Source: Bradyrhizobium sp. PSBB068 (GTDB taxonomy: Bacteria; Pseudomonadota; Alphaproteobacteria; Rhizobiales; Xanthobacteraceae). From it: a DNA stretch of 64,000 nt. The notes beneath the pieces are model-generated. The model ran no database searches. It was not told the DNA's origin and was given only the letters and a program-made list of their open reading frames with translations. Made by a program: the position numbers and the translations under genes. The stretch spans positions 496,001-560,000 of the forward strand of contig CP069300.1 of assembly GCA_016839165.1 (NCBI GenBank). The letters are read 5' to 3'. Shown here piece by piece: positions 1 through 7,929 of this stretch (its first letter is position 1; every line of letters starts with the position of its first letter).

Positions 1-1346
1 GCTGCGAAGCGGGAGATGTTCTCGGCGACGGTCCCGCGGAACAATGCGACGTCCTGCGGCAGGTAGCCGATCGACGGGCCCAGCGCGAGCGGATCCCATT
101 GCGCCAGCGTCGCGCCGTCGATCCGGATCACTCCACGCACCGGTGCGCCGATGCCGACCAGCGCGCGCGCCAGGGTCGACTTGCCGGAGCCGCTGGGGCC
201 GACCACCGCGACCGCATTGCCGGCGCGCAGTGCAAAGCTCACCTCGTGCAGCACCACGGCATCGGAGGCCGGTGCGGTCAGGCTGATCGAGGTGACACGG
301 ACCTCGTTCTTCGGCGCGGGCAAAGGCGTGAACGCCGACCGCGACGGCACCGCCGCCAGGGCTTCGGCAAGCTGGCCGACGCTGGCGCGGACCGCGATGA
401 AGCTGCGCCAATTGGCGATCGCAAGCTCGATCGGCGCCAGCGCGCGGATCGAGAGAATGGTTGCGGCCAGCATCACGCCGGCGGTGGCCTGCTGATTGAT
501 AACGAGCCAGGCGCCGAGTGCCAGCACGCCGGATTGCAGGATCATGCGCAGGAAGCGCGAGGCGCTGCCGAACGTGCCGGTCAAATCGGAGGTCACGCGC
601 TGCATGTTGAGATAGGCCTGCGTGCGGTCCGACCACAGCTCGGCCATCCGCTGCTGCATGCCGAGCGCGTGCACCACGGGCGCGTGGTAGAATGCGGTCT
701 CCGCCATCTGCCGCCGCGACGAGGCGAGCGCGACCAGCGCGCGCGTCGGCGCGCGCGTGAACAGCTCGGCGGCGACCGTGATCAGTGCCAGCGCGATCGC
801 GCCGCCGGCGACTGCGAGCCCCATCAGCGGATGAAACAGCGTGCAGACGATGATGTAGAGCGGGGTCCATGGCAGGTCGAAGATCGCGACCAGGCCGCTG
901 CCGGCGATGAAGCCTCGAATGCTGTCGAGGTCGCGCATGATCTGCAGGCCGTCGCCGTTCGGCCGGCTCAGCGAAGCATGCTGCACGCTGTCGAACACGG
1001 CGCCGCGAATGCTCTCGTCGAAGATTTCGGCGATGCGCGCCAACAGCCGGCTGCGCAGCACATCGACGCCGGCCTGCACGACGAGCAGCACCAGCGCGAT
1101 CACGAGCAGGCCGACCAGGGTTGGGATGCTGCGGCTCGGCAGCACGCGGTCATAGGTCTGCAGCATGAACACCGGGCCGACCAGCATCAACAGATTGACG
1201 AGGCCGCTCGCCATCGCCACGGCAACCAGCGCGCCGCGCACGGCCGTGATCGCATCCCGGATTTCAACCGGCAGTGAGGAGAAGCGTTTGCCCTGACCGA
1301 TCATCGCGCCCCGCGGATGTTCAAGCCTGTGATGCCCAATGGACAT
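1..1346 (-). CDS. Type I secretion ABC transporter, PrtD-type permease/ATPase (C-terminus cut by window edge)
   Basis: Inner-membrane exporter subunit that couples ATP hydrolysis to one-step secretion through a membrane-fusion protein and an outer-membrane TolC-like channel. I read about 448 residues on the reverse strand. The N-terminal half is a six-helix ABC membrane domain (LVNLLMLVGPVFMLQTYDRV near residue 45 is typical of PrtD/HlyB-type exporters). A Walker A motif GPSGSGKST follows near residue 385, then the Q-loop region YLPQDVALFRGTVAEN; the ABC signature and Walker B lie beyond the window. No N-terminal peptidase domain is visible. Two in-frame ATGs exist, at 1346 and 1304; the inner one has a GGGGCG stretch just upstream and may be the true start. 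The gene lies directly downstream of the Leu/Gly-rich protein gene on the same strand, suggesting an exporter-substrate pair. Confidence 0.88.
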   Translation of the reverse strand, partial: MSIGHHRLEHPRGAMIGQGKRFSSLPVEIRDAITAVRGALVAVAMASGLVNLLMLVGPVFMLQTYDRVLPSRSIPTLVGLLVIALVLLVVQAGVDVLRSRLLARIAEIFDESIRGAVFDSVQHASLSRPNGDGLQIMRDLDSIRGFIAGSGLVAIFDLPWTPLYIIVCTLFHPLMGLAVAGGAIALALITVAAELFTRAPTRALVALASSRRQMAETAFYHAPVVHALGMQQRMAELWSDRTQAYLNMQRVTSDLTGTFGSASRFLRMILQSGVLALGAWLVINQQATAGVMLAATILSIRALAPIELAIANWRSFIAVRASVGQLAEALAAVPSRSAFTPLPAPKNEVRVTSISLTAPASDAVVLHEVSFALRAGNAVAVVGPSGSGKSTLARALVGIGAPVRGVIRIDGATLAQWDPLALGPSIGYLPQDVALFRGTVAENISRFA

Positions 1347-1402
1347 GGAGAGGGAGTTGCGGAAGCGCGGCGATCGCGCGCATCCGCCGATTTGCGGCAA
1401 TC

Positions 1403-2548
1403 TCAGAGGATGTGTGTGCCGTGCGCATCAAGGATGCCGTGACCATGTGTGAGCGGCGAGAGCAGGTCATGCCCGATCGTGCCGAGATCGACCGGTGTGG
1501 AGGCCGGCGCGCTCGCGGCGTGTCCGGCGGCGCTGCTGTCGCCGAGCAGACTGAGGTTGAGACTGCCGAGCAGATTGCCGGCCAACCCGTCGGCGCCGAC
1601 GCCGCCGAGACTCGGAATGTTGAGACTCGGAATGTTGAGCTCGTGCGTGCCGGTGAGAGCGCCGAGGTCGAGCAGATGCGGGCCGATCGTGACGCCGGCC
1701 AAATGGCCGCTGCCGGAGCCAATGAGGCCGCCAAGCAAGCCGCCGAGCGGTCCGTTGCCTGCGGTGTCGCCGCCGAGATTGAGCAGGCCGCCATCGAGCA
1801 AGCCGTGCGTCAGCTGGCTGACCAGTCCGGTGACCGGGCTCAGCAGACCGCTGACATCGGAGACTGCCGTATCAACCAGCCCCGAGACGGCATGAATCAC
1901 GCCGCTGATATCGGCGCCGAGATGCGCGACCGTCTCGCCGAGATTGCCGGCAAGGATTTGTCCCGGCACGACCAGAATGTCGGCGACCAGATTGGCATGG
2001 CCGCCATTGCTGGTCCCGATGGTGCTGATGTTGCCGAGATCGATCGCCTGTCCGAGATTGGTGAGGCCATGAAGCATGTCGGGCAGTGCGGTCGCCTGGG
2101 ACAGGACACCGGCTGAGGAATGGACGCCGCCTTGAACCGCGGTCGTGGCGGTGTCGAGCACCGGTTGCAGCGCTCCGCCCGATGCTGCGAGCGCTGTCGA
2201 ATCCGGCTCGACGGGCAATGCGGCGTTCAACACAATGCCGATCACCGGCAGCTCGCTCGTGTTCAGCAAGCTCCCGACCAGGGGCAGGTCGGAACCGGCC
2301 GCGGCTGCGGCGCCGTCGCCGAGCAGGGACGTCGCGCCGTCCAGCGCATTTGCCGCCGGTACCGGATCGATCAGGCTGTGGGCCGGCGGGCCGGCAGCCG
2401 TATCGGCCGTGCCGTCGTCAGGCAGCACAGATGTCACCGGGAGTGGCAGGTCGGAGAGTCCGTCGCTGGAATTTGCCAGCAGCGCCGTCGAGCCCGCCAG
2501 GACCTCGACCATCCGGTCGGCGGCGTTGCTGGATAGAGAGCTACTCAT
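1403..2548 (-). CDS. Leu/Gly/Ala-rich low-complexity protein, candidate type I secretion substrate
   Basis: Function unknown. The roughly 381-residue product is dominated by Leu, Gly, Ala, Ser, Asp and Thr, with many GLL, GGL and VSGLL-type steps and almost no Lys, Arg or Cys. There is no N-terminal signal peptide and no RTX nonapeptide repeat. A perfect 15-bp tandem duplication (1609-1623 and 1624-1638) encodes LNIPS twice. The C-terminal end is His-rich and hydrophobic (GHGILDAHGTHIL). Absence of a Sec signal, acidic low-complexity composition and the adjacent type I exporter gene suggest C-terminal-signal secretion; this is inference. ATG at 2548 is preferred over ATG at 2554 because the GGGAG ribosome site is properly spaced only for the inner one. 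Alternatively it is a surface or biofilm matrix protein exported another way. Confidence 0.7.
   Translation of the reverse strand: MSSSLSSNAADRMVEVLAGSTALLANSSDGLSDLPLPVTSVLPDDGTADTAAGPPAHSLIDPVPAANALDGATSLLGDGAAAAAGSDLPLVGSLLNTSELPVIGIVLNAALPVEPDSTALAASGGALQPVLDTATTAVQGGVHSSAGVLSQATALPDMLHGLTNLGQAIDLGNISTIGTSNGGHANLVADILVVPGQILAGNLGETVAHLGADISGVIHAVSGLVDTAVSDVSGLLSPVTGLVSQLTHGLLDGGLLNLGGDTAGNGPLGGLLGGLIGSGSGHLAGVTIGPHLLDLGALTGTHELNIPSLNIPSLGGVGADGLAGNLLGSLNLSLLGDSSAAGHAASAPASTPVDLGTIGHDLLSPLTHGHGILDAHGTHIL
1609..1638. repeat. 15-bp perfect tandem duplication inside the low-complexity gene
   Basis: The unit GACTCGGAATGTTGA occurs twice back to back and encodes LNIPS-LNIPS on the reverse strand. 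The unit is a multiple of three, so copy changes would keep the frame. Confidence 0.9.
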
Positions 2549-2716
2549 GCGCATCTCCCGCTGGATGAGGCAGCAATCCGGCTACGTCCGATCGGGCAAA
2601 TGGTTGCCGAATCCCGGCTGCGGTATTCGCGGGATAGCGAAGGCGCGCTTACGTGGAAGCGGACAAACTGCTGAAAATTGCAGATTTGGGGCTGACCCGA
2701 TCGGGCGGCCCAAACA

Positions 2717-2743
2717 AAAGGGCCGGATGCTATCCGGCCCTTT
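2717..2743 (-). terminator. Rho-independent terminator of the beta-class GST gene
   Basis: Perfect 12-bp stem AAAGGGCCGGAT/ATCCGGCCCTTT with a 3-nt loop, followed on the reverse strand by TTTTGTTTG. It lies just downstream of the GST stop codon. Confidence 0.85.
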
Positions 2744-2770
2744 CACGTCCGATGAAGCAGCTTCGAGAGC

Positions 2771-3388
2771 TCAGGCCGCTTTCAGCAGGCCTTCCTTCTT
2801 CAGCGCTTCCTGCACCTTCGGGCGCGCCGCGACGCGGGCCTTGTAGGCCGTCACGTTCGGCAGGCCGGAGAGATCGAAGCCGAGCCGGTCTTGCGCCCAC
2901 ATGATCATGGTGAAGAGGTAGCCGTCGGCGACCGTGAACTGGCTGCCCATCAGATATTCGCGGCCGGCGAGCTGGCTGTCGACATATTTGAACTTGCCCA
3001 TGGCGCGGTCCTTGAAAAACGCCTTGGCGTCGTCGGCGAGCACCGGCGAGAACATCGGGCCGAGATTCTTGTGCAGCTCGGTCGTGATGTAGTTCAGCCA
3101 TTCGAGCAGCTTGTAGCGTTCGTTGGAATCCCGGGCGGGCGCCAGCTTCTTGTCGGCGACCTTGTCGGCGATCATCTGGATGATGATCGGGCCTTCGGTG
3201 ACCATCTCGCCGGTATCCAGCGCCAGCGCCGGCACCTGGCCCTTGGGGTTCACTTGCAGGAAATCGTCGCCGTTTTCGAGCTTCTTGGCCCGAAGATCGA
3301 CCTTGACCAGGTCATAGGGCAGGCCGGCTTCAAGCAGGGCGATGTGGGGGGAGAGGGAGCAGGCACCGGGGGAGTAATAAAGCTTCAT
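2771..3388 (-). CDS. gst: Beta-class glutathione S-transferase
   Basis: Cytoplasmic enzyme that conjugates glutathione to electrophiles or serves redox detoxification. The 205-residue length fits the family. The N-terminal thioredoxin-like domain begins MKLYYSPGACSLSPHI with the beta-class active-site Cys at residue 10, followed by the cis-Pro/glutathione-binding stretch VNPKGQVPAL. The C-terminal helical domain carries FTVADGYLF near residue 150. The frame stays open 20 codons further upstream, but the family start is this ATG, preceded by AAGGAA. Divergent from the MarR gene with a palindrome between them, so regulation by that MarR protein is likely. A strong terminator follows. Confidence 0.93.
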   Translation of the reverse strand: MKLYYSPGACSLSPHIALLEAGLPYDLVKVDLRAKKLENGDDFLQVNPKGQVPALALDTGEMVTEGPIIIQMIADKVADKKLAPARDSNERYKLLEWLNYITTELHKNLGPMFSPVLADDAKAFFKDRAMGKFKYVDSQLAGREYLMGSQFTVADGYLFTMIMWAQDRLGFDLSGLPNVTAYKARVAARPKVQEALKKEGLLKAA

Positions 3389-3461
3389 GGGGGTATTCCT
3401 TCCCTTGTTCTTGGCGTCCGGAGAGGGATTGCCTACATGCGCCTGCATGAATTAGTCAAGA

Positions 3462-3479
3462 TTGATGCAGATGCATTCA
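3462..3479. promoter_or_regulatory. Imperfect palindrome, candidate MarR operator
   Basis: TTGATGCA-GA-TGCATTCA has 8-bp arms (6 of 8 pairs complementary) midway between the divergent GST and MarR genes. MarR proteins usually bind such 16-20 bp palindromes in their own divergent promoter. Assignment is inference. Confidence 0.5.
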
Positions 3480-3517
3480 GTGCGGTACACTGGGTTCCGG
3501 GAACTTAGGGCCAGACG

Positions 3518-4024
3518 ATGAAACGCAAGCTATCGAGCGAGGCGACGGCCGCCTGGATCCGCCTGATGCGGGTGCCGAGCCGGGTGCTGGACTGCGTCGA
3601 GCAGGATCTGAAGAAGGCCGGCTTTCCGCCGCTCGCCTGGTATGACGCCCTGCTCGAGCTGTCGCGCGCGCCGTCCGGCGAGCTGCGCCCGGTCGAGCTC
3701 GAGCGGCAGATGCTGATCCCGCAATATTCGACCTCGCGGCTGATCGACAAGCTGGTCGACGAGGGGCTCGCCGCCCGGCGCGAATGCAAGATCGACAAGC
3801 GCGGCCAGTTCGTCGAGATCACCGAGGCCGGGCGCGAGCTGCAGAAGAAGATGTGGAACGCCTATTCGGCGGCGATCGACAAGCATGTCGGCTCGAAATT
3901 GTCCGACGCCGACGCCGAACGGCTGTGCGGTCTGCTCGACCGTCTCGGCTGCTCCTGCGGCGAGACCGATGCAAAGAGCGATACCAAGGCCGCACCCGCG
4001 CGAGACGGCGTGCCCGCCCGATGA
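3518..4024 (+). CDS. MarR-family transcriptional regulator
   Basis: Winged-helix DNA-binding regulator of 168 residues. The MarR core is clear: dimerisation helices at both ends, the recognition region LERQMLIPQYSTSRLIDKL (about residues 61-79), and a wing with KIDKRGQFVEITEAGREL (about 90-107). The C-terminal tail after about residue 145 is polar and contains a Cys-Ser-Cys motif (LGCSCGE); whether it is redox-active is unknown. Divergent from the glutathione transferase gene, with which it shares the promoter region; a repressor sensing electrophiles or phenolics would fit but is not shown. The ATG is preceded by AGGGCC. Confidence 0.88.
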   Translation: MKRKLSSEATAAWIRLMRVPSRVLDCVEQDLKKAGFPPLAWYDALLELSRAPSGELRPVELERQMLIPQYSTSRLIDKLVDEGLAARRECKIDKRGQFVEITEAGRELQKKMWNAYSAAIDKHVGSKLSDADAERLCGLLDRLGCSCGETDAKSDTKAAPARDGVPAR

Positions 4025-4117
4025 TAGTCCTGATCCCATCATCCGCGGCCGGCATGGCCCGCGGATGTCCCTGCCACCGCGCGCCTTCGATCGAAGCGCC
4101 CTTGAGTTGGATTTTTT

Positions 4118-5488
4118 ATGGCGCGTGACCAGATCGACATGACGCCGCTGCAGTCGCGCGACGAACTCGTGGCGTGGATTGAAGCCGGCGTGAAGCCCGA
4201 GTCCGAATTCCGGATCGGCACCGAGCACGAGAAGACCCCGTTCACGCTCGAGGGCCACCAGCCCGTGCCCTATGAGGGCGTCAAGGGTATCGGCGCGTTG
4301 CTCGAGGGCATGAAGCTCCTGCTCGGCTGGGAGCCGATCGTGGAGCGCGGCAACATCATCGGGCTTTATGACGTCACCGGCGGCGGCGCGATTTCGCTCG
4401 AGCCGGGCGGGCAGTTCGAATTGTCGGGCGCGCCGGTCGAGACCGTGCACCAGACGCAGTCGGAGTTGATGGCACATCTGGCGCAGGTGCGGGAGGTCGC
4501 AACCCCGCTCGGCATCGGCTTCCTCGGCCTCGGCATGACGCCGTCCTGGTCGCGCGCGCAGATCCCGGTGATGCCGAAGGGCCGCTACAAGATCATGCGC
4601 AACTACATGCCGAAGGTCGGCCAATACGGCCTCGACATGATGTTCCGGACCTGCACGGTGCAGACCAATCTCGACTTCTCCTCCGAAGCCGACATGGTGA
4701 AGAAGCTGCGGGTGTCGCTGGCGTTGCAGCCGATCGCGACCGCTCTGTTCGCCAATTCGCCGTTCACCGAAGGCAAACCGAACGGCTTCCTGTCGTTCCG
4801 CTCCGAAATCTGGCGCGACACCGACAATGCGCGCTCGGGCATGATTCCGTTCGCGTTCGAGGACGGCATGGGGTTCGAGCGCTATGTCGATTACGCGCTC
4901 GACGTGCCGATGTATTTCGTCAAGCGCGGCGAGGAATATATCGACGTCTCCGGCTCGTCGTTCCGCGATTTCTTCGCCGGCAACAACAAGATTCTCCCCG
5001 GCGAGCGGCCGACGCTGTCGGACTGGGCCAACCACCTCTCGACGATCTTCCCCGAGGTGCGGCTGAAGCGTTATCTCGAAATGCGCGGCGCCGACGGCGT
5101 GCCGTGGGGCCGGCTGCCGGCGCTGCCGGCGTTCTGGGTCGGGCTGCTCTACGATAATGACAGCCTCGATGCCGCCTGGGATATCGTCCGGCACTGGACC
5201 GCGGCGGAGCGGCAGGCGCTGCGCGATGACGTGCCGCGCTTCGGCTTCAAGGCACGGATCAAGGACCGCTATCTGTTCGAGATCGCCAAGGAGTGCCTGG
5301 TCCTGTCGCATGCCGGATTGCGCCGGCGCGGCCGGATCGACCATCTCGGACGCGACGAGAGCCGCTTCCTCGAACCGCTTGAGCGCATCATCGAGACCGG
5401 CCGCTCGCCGGCCGAGGAGATGCTGGAGAAGTTCAACGGGCCCTGGAAGGGCTCCGTGGAACCGGCCTATCAGGAATACGCCTTCTAA
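4118..5488 (+). CDS. gshA: Glutamate-cysteine ligase (plant/alphaproteobacterial type)
   Basis: ATP-dependent ligase making gamma-glutamylcysteine, the first step of glutathione synthesis, in the cytoplasm. The 456-residue protein matches the plant-type GCS2 class: FRIGTEHEKTPF near residue 32 (ATP/Glu-binding strand), SLEPGGQFELSGAP near 95, the TCTVQTNLDFSSE segment near 180 and the C-terminal RRRGRIDHLGRDES stretch. No strong ribosome-binding site is visible before the ATG; only a T-run precedes it. It follows the MarR gene by 93 bp on the same strand and may be co-transcribed, which would link glutathione supply to the neighbouring glutathione transferase. No truncation. Confidence 0.93.
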   Translation: MARDQIDMTPLQSRDELVAWIEAGVKPESEFRIGTEHEKTPFTLEGHQPVPYEGVKGIGALLEGMKLLLGWEPIVERGNIIGLYDVTGGGAISLEPGGQFELSGAPVETVHQTQSELMAHLAQVREVATPLGIGFLGLGMTPSWSRAQIPVMPKGRYKIMRNYMPKVGQYGLDMMFRTCTVQTNLDFSSEADMVKKLRVSLALQPIATALFANSPFTEGKPNGFLSFRSEIWRDTDNARSGMIPFAFEDGMGFERYVDYALDVPMYFVKRGEEYIDVSGSSFRDFFAGNNKILPGERPTLSDWANHLSTIFPEVRLKRYLEMRGADGVPWGRLPALPAFWVGLLYDNDSLDAAWDIVRHWTAAERQALRDDVPRFGFKARIKDRYLFEIAKECLVLSHAGLRRRGRIDHLGRDESRFLEPLERIIETGRSPAEEMLEKFNGPWKGSVEPAYQEYAF

Positions 5489-5587
5489 TCCCGGCCCGCG
5501 CCCCGAACGCGTGCGGACGGCGGTGTTGTCGCACCCGCCGCTGCCGCGCCGTTCATCAGCCGTACAGGTTCATGGCGTTCAAATGAC

Positions 5588-5608
5588 GCCCCGCGGGATG
5601 CGCGGGGC
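5588..5608. terminator. GC-rich hairpin downstream of gshA
   Basis: GCCCCGCG/CGCGGGGC 8-bp stem with a 5-nt loop in the 143-bp gap between gshA and the PAN-domain gene. There is no T-run, so terminator function is uncertain. Confidence 0.4.
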
Positions 5609-5631
5609 TGTACGAATTTGAAAGCAATGTC

Positions 5632-6186
5632 ATGGGGATAGGCCGCCTCTTTAGGGCGTGTGTGGTGATGTTCGCGGTCTTGTCGGCCGTTGCCGTCACG
5701 CGCCCGGCATTGGCGCAAACCAATTTCGACCGTCCCGGCGGAGACTATCTGAACGCGCCGGTGACGTCGGGTGACCCCGCCGATTGCGCGCTGACCTGCG
5801 AGCGCGACCGCCGCTGTCGCGCCTGGAGCTTCAACTATCCGACCGATTCCAACAACGGCGCGGTGTGCTGGCTGAAGAACAGCGTGCCGCCGCGGGTGCA
5901 GGACGTTTGCTGCGTCTCCGGGGTGCGCGGCGCCGGCGTGGTCGAACCGCGCAACGGCGCCATCGAAACCTCGATCGACCGCCTCGGCGGCGACTACAAG
6001 AATTTCGAACTGAAGAGCAGCGACGGCGACGAGGCCTGCCAGGCCGCCTGCACCGCTGACAACAAGTGCCGCGCCTGGACCTACGCCCGGCCCGGCTATG
6101 CCGGCCGCGACGCGCACTGCTTCCTCAAGAAGGAGATCAAGCCGCCGCGCCGCAAGGCGGGGTTCACGTCGGGCGTGGTGCGGTAA
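5632..6186 (+). CDS. Secreted protein with two tandem PAN/Apple domains
   Basis: Exported protein of 184 residues, probably periplasmic or extracellular. A Sec signal peptide runs to about residue 29 (RLFRACVVMFAVLSAVAV core, cleavage after PALAQ). Two similar modules follow: residues ~30-95 and ~108-178, each starting with FDRPGGDY or IDRLGGDY, then a C-x3-C pair (CALTC, CQAAC), CRAWSF or CRAWTY, and a later CWLK or CFLK. This is the PAN_4 pattern, a disulfide-stabilised fold that binds carbohydrate or protein. The module pair looks like an internal duplication. Ligand and role are unknown. It stands alone between gshA and a convergent gene. Confidence 0.82.
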   Translation: MGIGRLFRACVVMFAVLSAVAVTRPALAQTNFDRPGGDYLNAPVTSGDPADCALTCERDRRCRAWSFNYPTDSNNGAVCWLKNSVPPRVQDVCCVSGVRGAGVVEPRNGAIETSIDRLGGDYKNFELKSSDGDEACQAACTADNKCRAWTYARPGYAGRDAHCFLKKEIKPPRRKAGFTSGVVR

Positions 6187-6203
6187 CGGCCGCACACAAA
6201 GCG

Positions 6204-6233
6204 TCGTCCCTGCGAACCTGTTCGCAGGAACGA
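6204..6233. terminator. Bidirectional hairpin between convergent genes
   Basis: A 13-bp stem (TCGTCCCTGCGAA with TTCGCAGGAACGA, one mismatch) and a 4-nt loop between the PAN-domain gene and the leftward nucleotidyltransferase-like gene. It resembles the short dispersed palindromes of Bradyrhizobium. No good T-run on either side. Confidence 0.55.
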
Positions 6234-6237
6234 CAGG

Positions 6238-6804
6238 CTACTCCGCCGCGATCACCGTGATCTCCGGCCACAGCGTCTTCCATCGCGCTGCCTTCTTGGC
6301 GTAATTCGCCGCGGAAAAATTCGCGGTCCGGTTCGGCCGCACGATCATGTCGGCGACATCGTCGAAACCGCTCGGCGCATAAACGTCGTAACCGCTCGCA
6401 CTACGCCGGATGCCGACCTGCACGTTCGCGCTGAGGAAGCGATCGATGCCGTCGGTCGAACGTGACAGCGCAGGGTAGGGCACGCCGTGCTTGCCGGGAT
6501 ACCAGAGATGGACGCGGGCCTGGTTGCGCACCTCGATCGCGGCGCCGAGATGGCCGAGTCGCGCCGTGAGGTCGCGGATGACGGCGTCCTCGGCCTCCCA
6601 TGACGTGTCGGAATCGAAATAGAAGACGTCGTAGTCGCTGATACCATGATCGAGCGGCCGCGTTGTCAGCACGTTCCACACGCTCTGCACCAGGCAGCCG
6701 GCCACCAGCCAGGCATCAGGCAGACCGAGGCGGTCAAGCTCGCCTGTGATCGCTGGATTGACTGGGTTGCGCAGTGCCGCGGCGAGGAATTCGTCTTGCG
6801 TCAC
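6238..6804 (-). CDS. Nucleotidyltransferase-like family protein (NTP_transf_6 / DUF925 type)
   Basis: Conserved bacterial protein of 188 residues with a predicted nucleotidyltransferase fold; substrate unknown. Family signature: LVAGCLVQSVWN near residue 34 and SDYDVFYFDSDTSWEAED near 56, where the Asp pair stands in the position of the metal-binding DxD of nucleotidyltransferases, followed by RVHLWYPGKHG near 97. It starts with GTG, overlapping the stop of the upstream MmcQ/YjbR gene by 4 bp (GTGA), so the two are translationally coupled. It is the last gene of the leftward tldD-lepB-MmcQ run and ends at a hairpin. Confidence 0.82.
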   Translation of the reverse strand: MTQDEFLAAALRNPVNPAITGELDRLGLPDAWLVAGCLVQSVWNVLTTRPLDHGISDYDVFYFDSDTSWEAEDAVIRDLTARLGHLGAAIEVRNQARVHLWYPGKHGVPYPALSRSTDGIDRFLSANVQVGIRRSASGYDVYAPSGFDDVADMIVRPNRTANFSAANYAKKAARWKTLWPEITVIAAE

Positions 6805-7148
6805 GACGTTGCCGTCGCATCGTAATCCCGAACCGCCTTCTTCGAGGCCAGCGTGCGCCAGTGCCGGCGCAGCAGCGGCTCGACGGTCGCACGTTTGGCT
6901 TTCGACAGGCGGATCAGCACGGTCGGATAATCGCGATAGTGATCGGTGAAATAGAAGAGCCTGGGCTGGCTCTCGACCAGCATGTCGCGCTCATCCGGCG
7001 GCACGCCCGGCATCACCAGGCTGTCGCCGTCCTCCTTGAGCCGCACCAGCATCTTCTTGCGCACCTTCAGCGCCGGTGTTCCGTAGGACGTGCCGTCCTC
7101 GACCTCCGGCCACGCCAGCACCAGGGTCCTGACGTCGTCGAAGGTCAC
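6801..7148 (-). CDS. MmcQ/YjbR family DNA-binding-like protein
   Basis: Small cytoplasmic protein of 115 residues with the double-wing MmcQ/YjbR fold. Typical elements are the N-terminal VRTLVLAWPEVEDGTSYGTP, the KVRKKMLVRLKEDGDSLVM strand region and the C-terminal helix LLRRHWRTLASKKAVRDY. The family is sometimes called DNA-binding, but its biological role is not established. It lies 10 bp downstream of lepB and overlaps the next gene by 4 bp, which places it within an operon. Confidence 0.85.
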   Translation of the reverse strand: MTFDDVRTLVLAWPEVEDGTSYGTPALKVRKKMLVRLKEDGDSLVMPGVPPDERDMLVESQPRLFYFTDHYRDYPTVLIRLSKAKRATVEPLLRRHWRTLASKKAVRDYDATATS

Positions 7149-7158
7149 GTTGACCTAC

Positions 7159-7929
7159 TCACTGCACCGAGGTGAAGAAACGCGCGAGGCGGAAGCCGGA
7201 GAGCCAGGTCCAGACCGGCTGGCTGCGGATGCCCATGTCCCAGGAGCCGACCACCGCGTCCGCGCGGCCGATCAGATTGTCGATCGGCAACAGGCCGACG
7301 CCGCCGTCGCGCACCGGCACGCGGCTGTCGGCGGAATTGTCCCGGTTGTCGCCGAGCACGAACAGATTGCCGGGCGGCACCGTCACCTCGGGCGTGTTGT
7401 CGAGCCGGCCATTGTCGCGGATCTTGAAGATCGCGTGGCTGACACCGTTCGGCAGCGTCTCGACATAGCGATTGGCGTCCTCGCCGCCGCCGCGATCGTC
7501 TTCAGCAAAGCCGGTGCCGTCGGGCTTCAGCGCCGCAGCATGATCGTTGATGAAGAGCTGTCCCTGCCGCATCTGGATGCGATCGCCGGGCAGCCCGACC
7601 ACGCGCTTGACCCAGGCCTGCGAGCGGTCGCCCGGCCAGCGGAACACGACGACGTCGCCGCGCTTCGGCGTCTCGCCGAACACCCGGCCGGTCTCCGGCA
7701 GCGTGATCTGGATCGGCAGCGACGCCGCGCCGTAGCCATAGGGATATTTCGAGGCGACCAGCGCGTCGCCGATCAGCAGCGTCGGCTCCATTGAGCCCGA
7801 CGGCACGTAGAACGGCTCGGCGATCGCGCCCTTGGCGAGGAACACGACGGCCACGATCGCGGCCAGCTGTACGGCCTGTCCGCGCCAGCTGGTCGGCTTG
7901 GCCGCCACGACTTCGTTTCCGCTGCTCAC
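7159..7929 (-). CDS. lepB: Signal peptidase I
   Basis: Inner-membrane protease that removes Sec signal peptides on the periplasmic side. It has 256 residues with a single N-terminal membrane helix (about 18-36). Box B is PSGSMEPTL with the catalytic Ser46; box D is WVKRVVGLPGD with the general-base Lys108; box E is GDNRDNSADSR near 193-203. Between D and E there is a short Gly/Asp-rich insertion (AEDDRGGGEDANR). The start is GTG, overlapping the last base of the tldD stop codon (TAGTG), so it is coupled to tldD. It is probably one of several signal peptidases, since lepB commonly sits elsewhere beside rnc in this group. Confidence 0.93.
   Translation of the reverse strand: MSSGNEVVAAKPTSWRGQAVQLAAIVAVVFLAKGAIAEPFYVPSGSMEPTLLIGDALVASKYPYGYGAASLPIQITLPETGRVFGETPKRGDVVVFRWPGDRSQAWVKRVVGLPGDRIQMRQGQLFINDHAAALKPDGTGFAEDDRGGGEDANRYVETLPNGVSHAIFKIRDNGRLDNTPEVTVPPGNLFVLGDNRDNSADSRVPVRDGGVGLLPIDNLIGRADAVVGSWDMGIRSQPVWTWLSGFRLARFFTSVQ

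Noticed and set aside
3530..5344. A long reverse open frame opposite marR and gshA
   Set aside because: Shadow frame; the forward products match MarR and glutamate-cysteine ligase over their full lengths.
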